From the NCBI GenBank assembly GCA_009781085.1, contig WQYV01000005.1, positions 1 through 55,663 of the forward strand: a stretch of 55,663 bases of DNA. Direction: 5' to 3'. Below, in pieces: positions 18,816-27,121 of this stretch (positions within the stretch are counted from its first letter, which is position 1; each line of letters begins with the position of its first letter). Made by a program: the position numbers and the translations under genes. The stretch comes from Betaproteobacteria bacterium. GTDB lineage: Bacteria; Pseudomonadota; Gammaproteobacteria; Burkholderiales; Rhodocyclaceae. The notes beneath the pieces were generated by a model. That model ran no database searches and was not told where the DNA came from. It saw nothing but the letters and a program-made list of their open reading frames with translations.

Positions 18816-20555
18816 ATGAGTAATCTCGCCGAGACCATCAAGCGCAACCCAGCAGTTGGTTGGCTTATTCTTCTCCTTGTAATGGCCATCGTTATCTTAG
18901 CTGCGCTCATCTTCTCTGGCATCACGGAGAAGAGCGCGCAAACCGCTTCCCTCTTCAATAATGTAAGGAAGCCAATCGAAAGTATCGCCCCCTCTTTCAC
19001 CAATGCCCAAGCTCCGTCCAAAGAATACGAGAGGAAGAAGGTGGAGATCGTCAAAACCACCCCTGCTATCAATGCACATAACGACGAGTGGGGAGTCAAT
19101 TTCCCACGGGAATACGACACCTGGAAAAAAACACGGGAAACCGACTTCAAGAGCAAGCATCTTGGCAATGCGCCGGACGACGTGCTCAAAGATCGTCCCA
19201 ATATGGTCGTGCTCTGGGCCGGATACGCCTTCTCCCGTGATTACTCAGCTCCGCGTGGTCACTGGTACACCCTCTACGATATGCGCGCAACGTTGCGTGT
19301 AGGTGCTCCTGGTGTCGAAAAAACCAATGAACTACAGCCTGGAACCTGCTGGACCTGTAAGAGCCCGGACGTACCGCGCATCATGCAGGAAAAAACTCCT
19401 GGCGTGTATTACAGTGCCCATTGGAGCGAGTGGGGACCCGAGATTGTGAACCCCTTGGGTTGCGCGGACTGCCACGACCCCAAGACGATGAACCTCAACA
19501 TCTCTCGTCCAGCACTGGCCGAAGCTTTCAGGCGGGCGCCTGAGTATAATAAGGCCATGGAAGAAGATAATCCGAACCTCGTCCAGTTCCTCAAGAGGAT
19601 CAGGGAAGCTGGTAACGATGTCAACAAGGCCACCCCAAACGACAAACGCACCCTTGTCTGTGCCCAGTGCCACGTCGAATACTATTTTGGTGAAGGTAAG
19701 GGCAAATACCTGACCTTCCCGTGGGACAGGGGACTTACCGTCGAAGATGCGGAAAGGTACTATGACAATCCTATCTTCACCTCTGTCACTCCCAGTAGCA
19801 AAGGCGAGCTAGTGGACAACCAGCCGTTCTCCGACTGGATACATGGAATGAGCAAAGCGCCGATGCTGAAGGCTCAGCATCCGGACTTTGAGATTTTCAT
19901 GTTGGGTACACACGGCAAGCGTGGTGTTTCGTGCGCCGACTGCCATTTGCCCTACAAGGCTGAGGGTGGCATCAAGTACACTGACCACCAGATCATGAGC
20001 CCGCTCAAGAACATCGCTGGAACCTGCCAAAACTGCCACCGCGACAGTGAAGAAAGGCTCAGAAGCTATGTCTATGACAATCAGGACAAGGTTCTTGAGA
20101 TCCGTGACCGCGTCGAGAAAGAGCTTGCCAAAGCACACATTATGACGAAAGCGCTGCTGGATAGCGGGAAAGTCACGGTAGAGAGTGACGAAATCAAGCC
20201 TGTGCATAAGTTGCTCCGCGAAGCCAGCTGGCGTTGGGACTATGGTGTTGCCTCTCACGGTGGTTCCTTCCACGCACCGGTGGAAATAGCGCGTATCCTC
20301 TCGCACGCTCTCGACAAGAGCCTGCTCGCGCAGATTGAAGTGCAAAAGCTGCTTACCAAGCACGATGTCGCGGTAACGTTCCCTGACCTCGATCATTGGA
20401 CGAAGGAAGACGCGCAGAAGTACGTCGGTCTCAACATGGAAAAACTCAATGCCGAAAAACAAGAGTTCCTGAAGACGGTCGTTCCAGGTTGGATCAAAGA
20501 CGCCGCGGACAAAGGCAAGTTGACAGACCCTGAGTTGGTGAATCAATACAAGTGA
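18816..20555 (+). CDS. nrfA: Ammonia-forming pentahaem cytochrome c nitrite reductase
   Basis: Reduces nitrite by six electrons to ammonium in the periplasm. The 579-residue product has an N-terminal hydrophobic helix (about 15-34) that may be an uncleaved anchor, the active-site haem motif CWTCK with lysine ligand Lys182, and four CxxCH motifs (CADCH, CAQCH, CADCH, CQNCH). It is longer than the ~480 residues of the E. coli enzyme but close to epsilon- and deltaproteobacterial NrfA that pair with NrfH. KGELVDNQPFSDWIHGMSKAPMLKAQHPDFE spans residues about 329-359 and holds the family calcium/active-site Gln-Pro-His elements. It lies 55 bases after nrfH and is followed by a strong terminator. 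Confidence 0.97.
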   Translation: MSNLAETIKRNPAVGWLILLLVMAIVILAALIFSGITEKSAQTASLFNNVRKPIESIAPSFTNAQAPSKEYERKKVEIVKTTPAINAHNDEWGVNFPREYDTWKKTRETDFKSKHLGNAPDDVLKDRPNMVVLWAGYAFSRDYSAPRGHWYTLYDMRATLRVGAPGVEKTNELQPGTCWTCKSPDVPRIMQEKTPGVYYSAHWSEWGPEIVNPLGCADCHDPKTMNLNISRPALAEAFRRAPEYNKAMEEDNPNLVQFLKRIREAGNDVNKATPNDKRTLVCAQCHVEYYFGEGKGKYLTFPWDRGLTVEDAERYYDNPIFTSVTPSSKGELVDNQPFSDWIHGMSKAPMLKAQHPDFEIFMLGTHGKRGVSCADCHLPYKAEGGIKYTDHQIMSPLKNIAGTCQNCHRDSEERLRSYVYDNQDKVLEIRDRVEKELAKAHIMTKALLDSGKVTVESDEIKPVHKLLREASWRWDYGVASHGGSFHAPVEIARILSHALDKSLLAQIEVQKLLTKHDVAVTFPDLDHWTKEDAQKYVGLNMEKLNAEKQEFLKTVVPGWIKDAADKGKLTDPELVNQYK

Positions 20556-20609
20556 CAGTATCCGTTGCGCCTAAGCGCGGCGGATTACACTTCCTTGATA
20601 AACGGGCAT

Positions 20610-20640
20610 GAATACCCGCCGAAAGGCGGGTATTCTTTTA
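20610..20640 (+). terminator. Rho-independent terminator after nrfA
   Basis: An 11-base perfect stem, GAATACCCGCC and GGCGGGTATTC, around a GAAA tetraloop is followed by TTTTA. It lies 54 bases after nrfA, before resB. It should end most nrfHA transcripts and set resB-resC apart as a lower-expressed or read-through unit. Confidence 0.9.
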
Positions 20641-20653
20641 TCCCTATAAAAAC

Positions 20654-21967
20654 ATGTCTCTCCCCCTCTCCTTGTTCTCGCACGCTCATCCCATGACAAG
20701 AAAACTCTGGCAATACCCATGGGGGTATCCGGAAGCTGCCCTGTTCGTTGCGGGTATTGCCTTAACCGGTTTCCTGCTGCAACTGACCGTCGGCCATTTC
20801 GATTTCGCTCTCCTGCACCACCCGGCAAATTTCATCGCCCTCGCGGTTCTGGTCGGATTAATCACCCTTGGTATCCGCTTTCAAAGTAATCTGCTTGTGC
20901 GCTGGATTGCGGGCATTCCGCTGGCCGTCACGCTCATCGTGGCACTCCTCCTTTTTGGTTTCTACATGGAACTGACCCCGCAGCTCCCCCGGCTTCCACC
21001 GCAAACACCTGATATCGTTTCCCGCCTTGGATTCAGGATGGTCACCTCCTCGTGGCCCTTTGTGCTCCTTTACGGCATGACGCTCATCTCTTTGGGTATT
21101 ACCACTTTCAAGCGGTTTCTGCGCTTTTCCCGACGCGACATCACCTTTCTCTGCAACCACCTGGGATTATGGATACTCCTCGTCTCGGCTGGATTTGGCG
21201 CAGCAGATATGGTGCGTGTCGTCATGCACGTCAACGTCGGAGAGACCGAGTGGCGCGTCTTCAACAAGGACGGCGAAGCCCTGGAACTTCCCATCGCCAT
21301 TACCCTGAAAAAATTTACGATGGAAGAATACCCACCAAATTTGACAATCATTGACCGTCAGGCTGTTCCTCAGACCCAACCTGGAGGCAAGGATGAGGGC
21401 AAAAACGAACCCAAACCCAAACAGAAATTCTTCCAGATCGATCCCAAACGTCCTGACGGGCAACTCGGCGACTGGGCTATCACGCTCGATAAATATTTGC
21501 ACACCGCCGTGCGCATTGGAGGCGAATATCGCGCCAACCCGATGCCCGAATCCACCCCTGCCGCAAAAATCACCGCTCGAAACCTCATCACTGGAGAAAC
21601 CAAAACAGGCTGGGTTTCCTCCGGTGGCAATATTCCTGAATTCTTTTCGTCTCTTCCCCTGGACGACGGCCATATCCTCACCATGGCGCAGCCGGAACCC
21701 AAACGCTATGCTTCGGACGTCACTATCCTCCCGAAAGGCGGCACGAGTATCAACACCACCCTGGAAGTCAACAAACCCGTTTCGGTTGGCAATTGGATGA
21801 TCTACCAGTATGACTATGACACCACCCTTGGAAAAATGTCGAACTGGAGCGGAATGGAACTAGTCTTTGACCCCTGGTTGCGACCCGCCCAAATCGGCAT
21901 GGGGATTATGGCAATCGGGGCATTCCTGCTGGTATGGAATGGTACGGGCAGGCGGAGGAGCATCTGA
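20654..21967 (+). CDS. System II cytochrome c biogenesis protein ResB (CcsB)
   Basis: Membrane component of a haem-attachment machine. The 437-residue product has three N-terminal helices (about 30-48, 58-75 and 85-105), a fourth near 135-152, another near 170-190, a large periplasmic domain (about 190-400) and a last helix near 410-430. A charged insert rich in Lys/Glu/Pro sits near residue 250. It overlaps resC by one base (TGATG). Position after nrfHA and the presence of a CxxCK haem site in NrfA suggest a role like the fused NrfI protein of Wolinella, split here into two genes; that is inference. A general cytochrome c role is the alternative. ATG 20693 is a possible later start. Confidence 0.88.
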   Translation: MSLPLSLFSHAHPMTRKLWQYPWGYPEAALFVAGIALTGFLLQLTVGHFDFALLHHPANFIALAVLVGLITLGIRFQSNLLVRWIAGIPLAVTLIVALLLFGFYMELTPQLPRLPPQTPDIVSRLGFRMVTSSWPFVLLYGMTLISLGITTFKRFLRFSRRDITFLCNHLGLWILLVSAGFGAADMVRVVMHVNVGETEWRVFNKDGEALELPIAITLKKFTMEEYPPNLTIIDRQAVPQTQPGGKDEGKNEPKPKQKFFQIDPKRPDGQLGDWAITLDKYLHTAVRIGGEYRANPMPESTPAAKITARNLITGETKTGWVSSGGNIPEFFSSLPLDDGHILTMAQPEPKRYASDVTILPKGGTSINTTLEVNKPVSVGNWMIYQYDYDTTLGKMSNWSGMELVFDPWLRPAQIGMGIMAIGAFLLVWNGTGRRRSI

Positions 21968-22767
21968 TGAGCTTGAGTTGGAACGAATTCCCCTTCATTG
22001 CCCTTCCGGCGACCCTATGTTGGCTTACAGCCGGCCTGCTCGCCTGCCGCCGTGCCCGCTCGCCCCAATCTGTATACGCGGTTGACGCGCTGTCACTCGT
22101 CGGAATCATTCTCTTCACTACCTTCATCGCAGCGTTTTGGAACGCCCTTTCGCGCCCGCCACTACGCACGATGGGCGAAACCCGGCTCTGGTACGCCCTC
22201 TTCCTGTTCCTCGCTGGATACATCACCTACCGCCGCTGGAACTATCCGTGGTTACTGCTCCTGTCGGCTATTGCGGCAGCTGCATTTACCGGCGTCAACT
22301 TACTGAAGCCGGAAATCCATTCCATCGCGATGAAACCTGCCCTGCAAAGCTTCCTTTTCATCCCCCACGTCATCATCTACATCATCGCCTACGCCCTCTT
22401 TGGTGTCGCCACGCTTGCCGCCTGCGTACTACTCGTCCGACGTAGGCAAAATGGCAACAACCACGAACTGTTATCCTTTATCGACAACCTTATCCACATC
22501 GGCTTTGGTTTTCTCGCGTTTGGGCTGTTGCTCGGCGCAGTCTGGGCCAAGGAAGCGTGGGGCCATTATTGGGCGTGGGACCCCAAAGAGACGATCGCCT
22601 TCATTACCGGCGCGGCCTACCTCGTCTACATTCACCTGCGGCATCAAGGCCGGGAAGACAACACCATCATTTGGACGCTCCTCGTTGCCTTCCTCCTGTT
22701 GTTGCTGGGTTGGTTCGGTACGACCCTCTTCGCTGACGCCGACCGCAGCGTGCACCTCTATTACTGA
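21967..22767 (+). CDS. System II haem lyase ResC (CcsA), WWD-domain protein
   Basis: Partner of ResB; exports and presents haem for attachment. The 266-residue product is polytopic (about eight helices) and has the WWD signature WGHYWAWDPKE near residue 200, with candidate haem-ligand histidines in LFIPHVIIY and LIHIGFG. Its start overlaps the resB stop. The late FADADRSVHLYY is a usual CcsA ending. Together the pair should mature NrfA, and perhaps NapB, NapC and NrfH. Confidence 0.92.
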   Translation: MSLSWNEFPFIALPATLCWLTAGLLACRRARSPQSVYAVDALSLVGIILFTTFIAAFWNALSRPPLRTMGETRLWYALFLFLAGYITYRRWNYPWLLLLSAIAAAAFTGVNLLKPEIHSIAMKPALQSFLFIPHVIIYIIAYALFGVATLAACVLLVRRRQNGNNHELLSFIDNLIHIGFGFLAFGLLLGAVWAKEAWGHYWAWDPKETIAFITGAAYLVYIHLRHQGREDNTIIWTLLVAFLLLLLGWFGTTLFADADRSVHLYY

Positions 22768-22782
22768 CGGGTGATTTTCGAT

Positions 22783-23337
22783 ATGAACGACAACACCATA
22801 TGTATCGGCATCCTCACCGTCTCTGACCGAGCCAGTTCGGGTGAATACGAAGACAAGGGAGGGCCTGCCATCCATGACTGGCTTACCCAGGCGGTCAAAG
22901 GCCATTGGGAAACCGTCGCCCGCGTCATCCCCGACGACGAAGTGCTGATTGAAGCCACGCTACGGGAGCTCAGCGACCGCGAAGGCTGCTGCCTCATTGT
23001 CACCACCGGCGGAACCGGCCCGTCTCCCCGTGACGTGACGCCAGAAGCCACCGAAAATGTCTGTTCCAAGATGCTGCCTGGCTTCGGGGAACTGATGCGT
23101 TCGGCCTCGCTCGCCTCCGTCCCCACAGCGATCCTCTCCCGGCAGACTGCCGGTATCCGTGGTCAGAGCCTCATCATCAACCTGCCCGGCAAACCGGCGG
23201 CCATTGCCGAATGCCTTCAAGCCGTCTTCCCTGCCGTGCCTTACTGCATCGACCTCATTGGCGGCGCGTACATCGAAACCCACCCGGATTTCTGCGCCGC
23301 CTTCCGACCGGCTGGCGCAAGGCGCGGGGGAAACTAG
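22783..23337 (+). CDS. mogA: Molybdopterin adenylyltransferase MogA
   Basis: Adenylates molybdopterin before metal insertion by MoeA. The 184-residue product has GILTVSDRASSGEYEDKGG, the LIVTTGGTGPSPRDVTPEAT motif, the acidic active-site Asp in that loop, and the INLPGKPAA block. Length and motifs fit MogA rather than MoaB. ATG 22783 starts 15 bases after resC; the upstream GTG 22771 is possible but poorer. The stop codon TAG at 23335 coincides with the left tip of a repeat related to the element at 24849. Confidence 0.94.
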   Translation: MNDNTICIGILTVSDRASSGEYEDKGGPAIHDWLTQAVKGHWETVARVIPDDEVLIEATLRELSDREGCCLIVTTGGTGPSPRDVTPEATENVCSKMLPGFGELMRSASLASVPTAILSRQTAGIRGQSLIINLPGKPAAIAECLQAVFPAVPYCIDLIGGAYIETHPDFCAAFRPAGARRGGN

Positions 23338-23420
23338 AGCGTTTTCGTTCAATCCTGTACACAACTGGATTGCTTCGCTACGCTTGATCAGTGAGTTGAG
23401 AAGCTCGTTTCAATAAGTCA
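23335..23420. repeat. Truncated MITE-like repeat joined to a second repeat fragment
   Basis: TAGAGCGTTTTCGTTCAATC at 23335, then CTGTACA, matches the left end of the element at 24849 with few changes. It then passes into ACTGGATTGCTTCGCTACGC, whose first part is the reverse complement of the repeat at 25048-25060 (CGAAGCAATCCAG). No right terminal repeat is visible. The first three bases are the mogA stop codon. Confidence 0.5.
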
Positions 23421-23427
23421 TTTTTTG

Positions 23428-23456
23428 TTGCGTCGCGTATCGTTACGCGATACAAT
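23428..23456 (+). promoter_or_regulatory. higBA promoter with overlapping operator
   Basis: TTGCGT (23428-23433) and TACAAT (23451-23456) are spaced 17 bases. Between and over them lie nested inverted repeats: TCGCGTA-TCGT-TACGCGA (23433-23450) and GTATCG-TTACG-CGATAC (23437-23453). Binding of the HigA antitoxin there would block RNA polymerase, the usual autoregulation. The -10 ends only 7 bases before the higB ATG, so the leader is very short or absent. Confidence 0.6.
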
Positions 23457-23463
23457 CAAAGGC

Positions 23464-23742
23464 ATGATTATCAGCTTTCGCCACAAGGGTCTTGAAACCT
23501 TCTATCGCACTGGCTCAGTGCGAGGCATACAGGCTGCTCATGCAACAAAACTCGGCCGCATTCTTGGCCTGCTGGATGTGGCAACAGATACTGAAGACCT
23601 GAGTATTCCGGCGTTCAGGCTGCATCCTCTCAAGGGTGACCTGCAAGGGCATTGGGCGGTGTGGGTTAACGGAAACTGGCGTGTCACGTTCCGGTTTGTC
23701 GGAACTGGTGTCGAGTTGGTTGATTATCAGGATTACCACTGA
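23464..23742 (+). CDS. higB: HigB/RelE-like toxin
   Basis: Ribosome-dependent mRNA endonuclease of the HigB family, 92 residues. The N-terminus IISFRHKGLETFYRTG, the middle LHPLKGDLQGHWAVWVNGNWRVTF and the C-terminal VDYQDYH are typical of this family, in which the toxin gene comes first. It lies 11 bases before the antitoxin gene. The upstream palindrome supports a complete, autoregulated unit. No frameshift is seen, so it is probably active. Confidence 0.9.
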   Translation: MIISFRHKGLETFYRTGSVRGIQAAHATKLGRILGLLDVATDTEDLSIPAFRLHPLKGDLQGHWAVWVNGNWRVTFRFVGTGVELVDYQDYH

Positions 23743-23753
23743 GGGAACGAACC

Positions 23754-24035
23754 ATGATGAAGAACCCACCCCATCCCGGTGAATTGTTGCGCGAGGACGT
23801 GCTTGCTCCGTTGGGTCTGTCTGTGAAGGAAACTGCCGAACGCCTTGGCATGTCTCGGGTGGCGTTATCGCGTGTTCTCAACGGCCGTGCGGCGATCAGT
23901 CCGGATTTGGCGGTACGGCTGGAAATGGCTGGTGTCAGCACGGCACGGGCGTGGCTGTCGATGCAGGCGAACTACGATCTGGCGCAGGCGATGAAGCATG
24001 AGCAGCCCCCAGTAAGGGCGTTGGCGACGGCCTGA
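23754..24035 (+). CDS. higA: HigA antitoxin, XRE-type DNA-binding protein
   Basis: Antitoxin and repressor of 93 residues. It begins with the HigA pattern KNPPHPGELLREDVL and carries a helix-turn-helix at about 25-55 (KETAERLGMSRVALSRVLNG) followed by AISPDLAVRLEMAG and W at STARAWLSMQANYDL. ATG 23754 or 23757 may be used. It neutralises HigB and probably binds the inverted repeats at 23433-23453. Confidence 0.92.
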   Translation: MMKNPPHPGELLREDVLAPLGLSVKETAERLGMSRVALSRVLNGRAAISPDLAVRLEMAGVSTARAWLSMQANYDLAQAMKHEQPPVRALATA

Positions 24036-24075
24036 TTGCTGGGCAAGGTAAACTAAGGCATCCAAGGAATAAATC

Positions 24076-24852
24076 ATGGAAAACAAAAACTCTTCAATTT
24101 TCGATTTCGAATTAAAGTTAATTTATGAATATTTCTCAAATTTTGAACGTCAAGGGGTTGGAAGCCCTGAAATGACTATTAAGGCATTAAGCTTTATTGA
24201 TAACCATACACAAGAGTCAAAAATTTTAGATATTGGCTGCGGAACGGGCGGCCAAACGATGACAATCGCACAAAATACAAAAGGAAATATTACAGGGATT
24301 GAAATTTTTCCCAACTTTATAGATATATTTAATAATAATGCAAAAAAACGTGGTCTCCAAAACAGGGTGAACGGCATTGTTGGATCAATGGATAACCTTC
24401 CATTTCATAATGAAGAATTTGACATCATTTGGTGTGAGGGTGCAATATATAATATTGGTTTTGAACGCGGATTAAGTGAATGGCGTAAATATTTAAAAAA
24501 AGACGGGTATATAGCAGTAACAGATACAACATGGTTTACAGAAAAACGCCCAACTGAAATTGAAGACTATTGGAAAGTGCATTATCCGGGAATAACAACA
24601 ATTTCTAACAATGTAAATACGATGCAAAAAGCAGGCTATATTCCAGTCGCTGTATTCACTTTGCCAGAAAACTGTTGGATTGAGAATTACTTTACACCAC
24701 AAGCCTCTGTTCAGGAAAATTTTCTAAGGAAGTATAGTGACAATAAAAGCGTTGAAGAATTTATTAAAAACCATTGCCGTTATGAAGAAGAAATGTATCA
24801 TAAATACAAAGAATATTATGGGTATGTGTTTTATGTTGGGAAAAAATATTAG
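24076..24852 (+). CDS. Class I SAM-dependent methyltransferase, probably horizontally acquired
   Basis: Protein of 258 residues with a Rossmann methyltransferase fold: motif I LDIGCGTGGQT (about 51-61), an acidic residue in GIEIFP, NLPFHNEEFDIIWCEGAIY (motif IV region) and LKKDGYIAVTD. Substrate is unknown; such stand-alone enzymes act on small molecules or cofactors. It is strikingly A+T-rich, with codon use unlike its neighbours, and looks imported, perhaps from a low-GC bacterium. AAGGAA precedes the ATG. It sits between a toxin-antitoxin pair and a MITE-like element, whose left end supplies its TAG stop. Confidence 0.85.
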   Translation: MENKNSSIFDFELKLIYEYFSNFERQGVGSPEMTIKALSFIDNHTQESKILDIGCGTGGQTMTIAQNTKGNITGIEIFPNFIDIFNNNAKKRGLQNRVNGIVGSMDNLPFHNEEFDIIWCEGAIYNIGFERGLSEWRKYLKKDGYIAVTDTTWFTEKRPTEIEDYWKVHYPGITTISNNVNTMQKAGYIPVAVFTLPENCWIENYFTPQASVQENFLRKYSDNKSVEEFIKNHCRYEEEMYHKYKEYYGYVFYVGKKY

Positions 24853-24966
24853 AGCGGTTTCGGTTTAAATCTGTACATTCGTTCCCCTCTCCCGCTTGCG
24901 GGAGAGGGTGCCCCGAAGGGGTGGGAGAGAGGAGTTTTGTATCCACTTAAACCGAAAACGCTCTAA
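24849..24966. mobile_element. MITE-like element with 20-bp terminal inverted repeats
   Basis: A 118-base element without a coding frame. The left end TTAGAGCGGTTTCGGTTTAA (24849-24868) and the reverse complement of the right end (24947-24966) differ at one base in 20. Inside are CTCTCCCGCTTGCGGGAGAG and CCCCGAAGGGG hairpins. TA at both outer edges would fit insertion at TA by an IS630/mariner-type transposase, but no transposase is in the window. Related, damaged copies lie at 14234 and 23335. Confidence 0.7.
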
Positions 24967-24987
24967 TAAAAGTCAGGCTCTGCATAA

Positions 24988-25060
24988 CCCCCTTCGCTTC
25001 GCTCGCAATAACGACTATCCACTCCGTCATTGCGAGGAGCTTTACTCCGAAGCAATCCAG
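24988..25060. repeat. Palindromic intergenic repeat downstream of htpG
   Basis: The pair CTTCGCTTCGCTCGCAATA and, inverted, CATTGCGAGGAGCTTTACTC is followed by CGAAGCAATCCAG. This resembles the dispersed ATTGCGAG...GCAATCC repeats common in many bacterial genomes. Part of it (CTGGATTGCTTCG on the other strand) recurs at 23374. It may act as a bidirectional barrier between the element at 24849 and the htpG 3' end. Confidence 0.5.
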
Positions 25061-25084
25061 AAAATCAAAAACGCCCTATGACGT

Positions 25085-27007
25085 TTACGCACCGCTCACC
25101 GCCAGCATCAACTGGTTGATCCTTTTCACGAAGCTCGCCGGGTCGTCGAGCGTGCCGCCTTCGGCAAGCAACGCTTGATCGAAGAGCACCGCCGCCCAGT
25201 CGTCGAACTGTTTTTCTTCGGTCTTGAGCCGCTGCACTGCCGGATGATGCGGGTTGATTTCAAGGATGGGCTTGGAGTCCGGGGCGTCTTGTCCGGCAGC
25301 CTTGAGGATGCGCCCCAGGTTCATGCCGAGGTCGTGCTCGTCGGCCACAAGGCAGGCCGGGGATTCGGTGAGGCGCAGCGTGACGCGCACTTCCTTTACC
25401 CGCTCGCCAAGGCTAGCCTTTACTTTTTCGAGCAACGGTTTGTATTCGTCGGCAGCCTGTTCGGTTTCCTTCTTCTCCGCTTCGTCTTCGAGCTTGCCGA
25501 GGTCGAGCCCGCCACGTGCGACCGAGACGAGCGGTTTGCCGTCGAACTCGGTGAGGTTGCCCGTCACCCATTCATCGACACGGTCTGAAAGCAGCAGGAC
25601 TTCGATGCCTTTCTTGCGGAAAATTTCGAGGTGCGGGCTGTTGCGTGCGGCATTGAAACTCTCGGCGGTGACGTAATAAATCTTCTCCTGCCCTTCTTTC
25701 ATCCGCCCGATGTAGTCCTTGAGCGAAACGGTTTCATCCGCCGTATCGGCATGGGTGGTCGCAAACCGCAGCAGGGATGCGATTTTTTCCTTGTTGGCGA
25801 AGTCCTCGCCCACGCCTTCCTTGAGGGCACGCCCGAATTCTTTCCAGAAAGCAGCGTACTTTTCCTTGTCCGCCGCTTCCTCGCTGTCGGCGAGGCCCTC
25901 CAACAAACCAAGGACTTTCTTGGTACAACCCTGGCGGATGGCGTCGATGTCTTTCGACTCCTGGAGGATTTCGCGTGAGATATTCAGGGGAAGATCGGCA
26001 GAATCGACCACCCCGCGTACGAAACGCAGGTAGAGCGGCATGAGCTTTTCGGCGTCATCCATGATGAAGACGCGCCGCACGTAAAGCTTGATGCCGTGAC
26101 GGGCGTGACGATCCCAGAGGTCGAACGGGGCGTGCGAGGGAATGTAGAGCAGTTGCGTGTATTCCTGCCGCCCTTCGACTTTCGCGTGCGTCCAGGCCAG
26201 CGGCTCGTCGTAGTCGTGCCCGACATGCTTGTAGAACGCCTTGTATTCGTCATCGCTGATTTCATTGCGGGGGCGCGCCCAGAGGGCGTTGGCCTGGTTG
26301 ACGGTTTCCTCTTCGTCGGTCAGGACTTGCGCCTTTTTCTCTTCGTCCCATTTTTCCTTCTTCATCAGGATGGGCTGGACGATATGGTCGGAATACTTGC
26401 GGATAAGGCTTTTCAACTGCCAACTGGAAAGCAGGTCTTCCTGGTCTTCGCGCAGGTGGAGGGTGATCTCGGTTCCGCGTGCGGCACGCTCAGCCGCTTC
26501 CACCGTGTACGCACCCGCCGTGTTGCCGCTCATCGTGCATTCCCAGCGCACCGCGTCCGTGGCAGGCAACCCGGCACGGCGGGTAACGACGGTCACCTTG
26601 TCAGCAACGATGAAAGAGGAGTAGAAGCCGACGCCAAACTGGCCGATCAGGTGCGCGTCTTTCTGCTTATCACCGGTAAGACTGCCGAAAAATTCGCGTG
26701 TACCGGATTTGGCGATGGTTCCCAGATTGGTGATGGCTTCCTCGCGGCTCATGCCAATGCCGTTGTCGGTAATGGTGACGGTCTTGGCTTCGGCGTCGAA
26801 AGCCGCGCGGATTTTCAGTTCGCTGTCGCCTTCAAACAGTTCGGGCCGGTCGATGGCTTCAAAGCGCAGCTTGTCGCAGGCGTCCGACGCGTTCGAGATG
26901 AGCTCGCGCAGGAAAATCTCGCGGTTGGAGTACAGCGAGTGAATCATCAGGTGAAGCAGTTGCTTCACTTCGGCCTGGAAATTGAGGGTTTCTGCGCTCT
27001 GGGTCAT
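25085..27007 (-). CDS. htpG: Molecular chaperone HtpG (Hsp90 family)
   Basis: ATP-dependent cytosolic chaperone of 640 residues. The N-terminal ATPase domain shows [18 protein letters not shown] (about 25-42), [21 protein letters not shown] and the [11 protein letters not shown] lid motif; the middle domain has [11 protein letters not shown] with the catalytic Arg; the C-terminal dimerisation domain ends [13 protein letters not shown]. Normal length and intact. GGAG stands 7 bases before the ATG, and a sigma-32 type promoter lies upstream. A long plus-strand frame over the gene is a shadow. Confidence 0.97.
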   Translation of the reverse strand: MTQSAETLNFQAEVKQLLHLMIHSLYSNREIFLRELISNASDACDKLRFEAIDRPELFEGDSELKIRAAFDAEAKTVTITDNGIGMSREEAITNLGTIAKSGTREFFGSLTGDKQKDAHLIGQFGVGFYSSFIVADKVTVVTRRAGLPATDAVRWECTMSGNTAGAYTVEAAERAARGTEITLHLREDQEDLLSSWQLKSLIRKYSDHIVQPILMKKEKWDEEKKAQVLTDEEETVNQANALWARPRNEISDDEYKAFYKHVGHDYDEPLAWTHAKVEGRQEYTQLLYIPSHAPFDLWDRHARHGIKLYVRRVFIMDDAEKLMPLYLRFVRGVVDSADLPLNISREILQESKDIDAIRQGCTKKVLGLLEGLADSEEAADKEKYAAFWKEFGRALKEGVGEDFANKEKIASLLRFATTHADTADETVSLKDYIGRMKEGQEKIYYVTAESFNAARNSPHLEIFRKKGIEVLLLSDRVDEWVTGNLTEFDGKPLVSVARGGLDLGKLEDEAEKKETEQAADEYKPLLEKVKASLGERVKEVRVTLRLTESPACLVADEHDLGMNLGRILKAAGQDAPDSKPILEINPHHPAVQRLKTEEKQFDDWAAVLFDQALLAEGGTLDDPASFVKRINQLMLAVSGA

Positions 27008-27048
27008 GGGTTTGCTCCGTAAGGTTGCAGGGATTCATGTGCGTGGGA

Positions 27049-27077
27049 ATGTGGGGGTGCTGGGTGGGGGTTTCAAG
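27049..27077 (-). promoter_or_regulatory. Sigma-32 heat-shock promoter of htpG
   Basis: Reading the minus strand, CTTGAAA (27077-27071) is a perfect RpoH -35 element. After 14 bases comes CCCCACAT (27056-27049), one base from the CCCCATnT -10 type. The start would be near 27042, giving a leader of about 35 bases. This is the expected control of an Hsp90 gene. Confidence 0.75.
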
Positions 27078-27121
27078 CCCAATACCTTGTCGGAGTGAAC
27101 GACTCCCGGCAATTTGAGTCA

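Noticed and set aside
26096-27022. 308-codon plus-strand open frame across htpG
   Set aside because: Shadow of htpG on the opposite strand.
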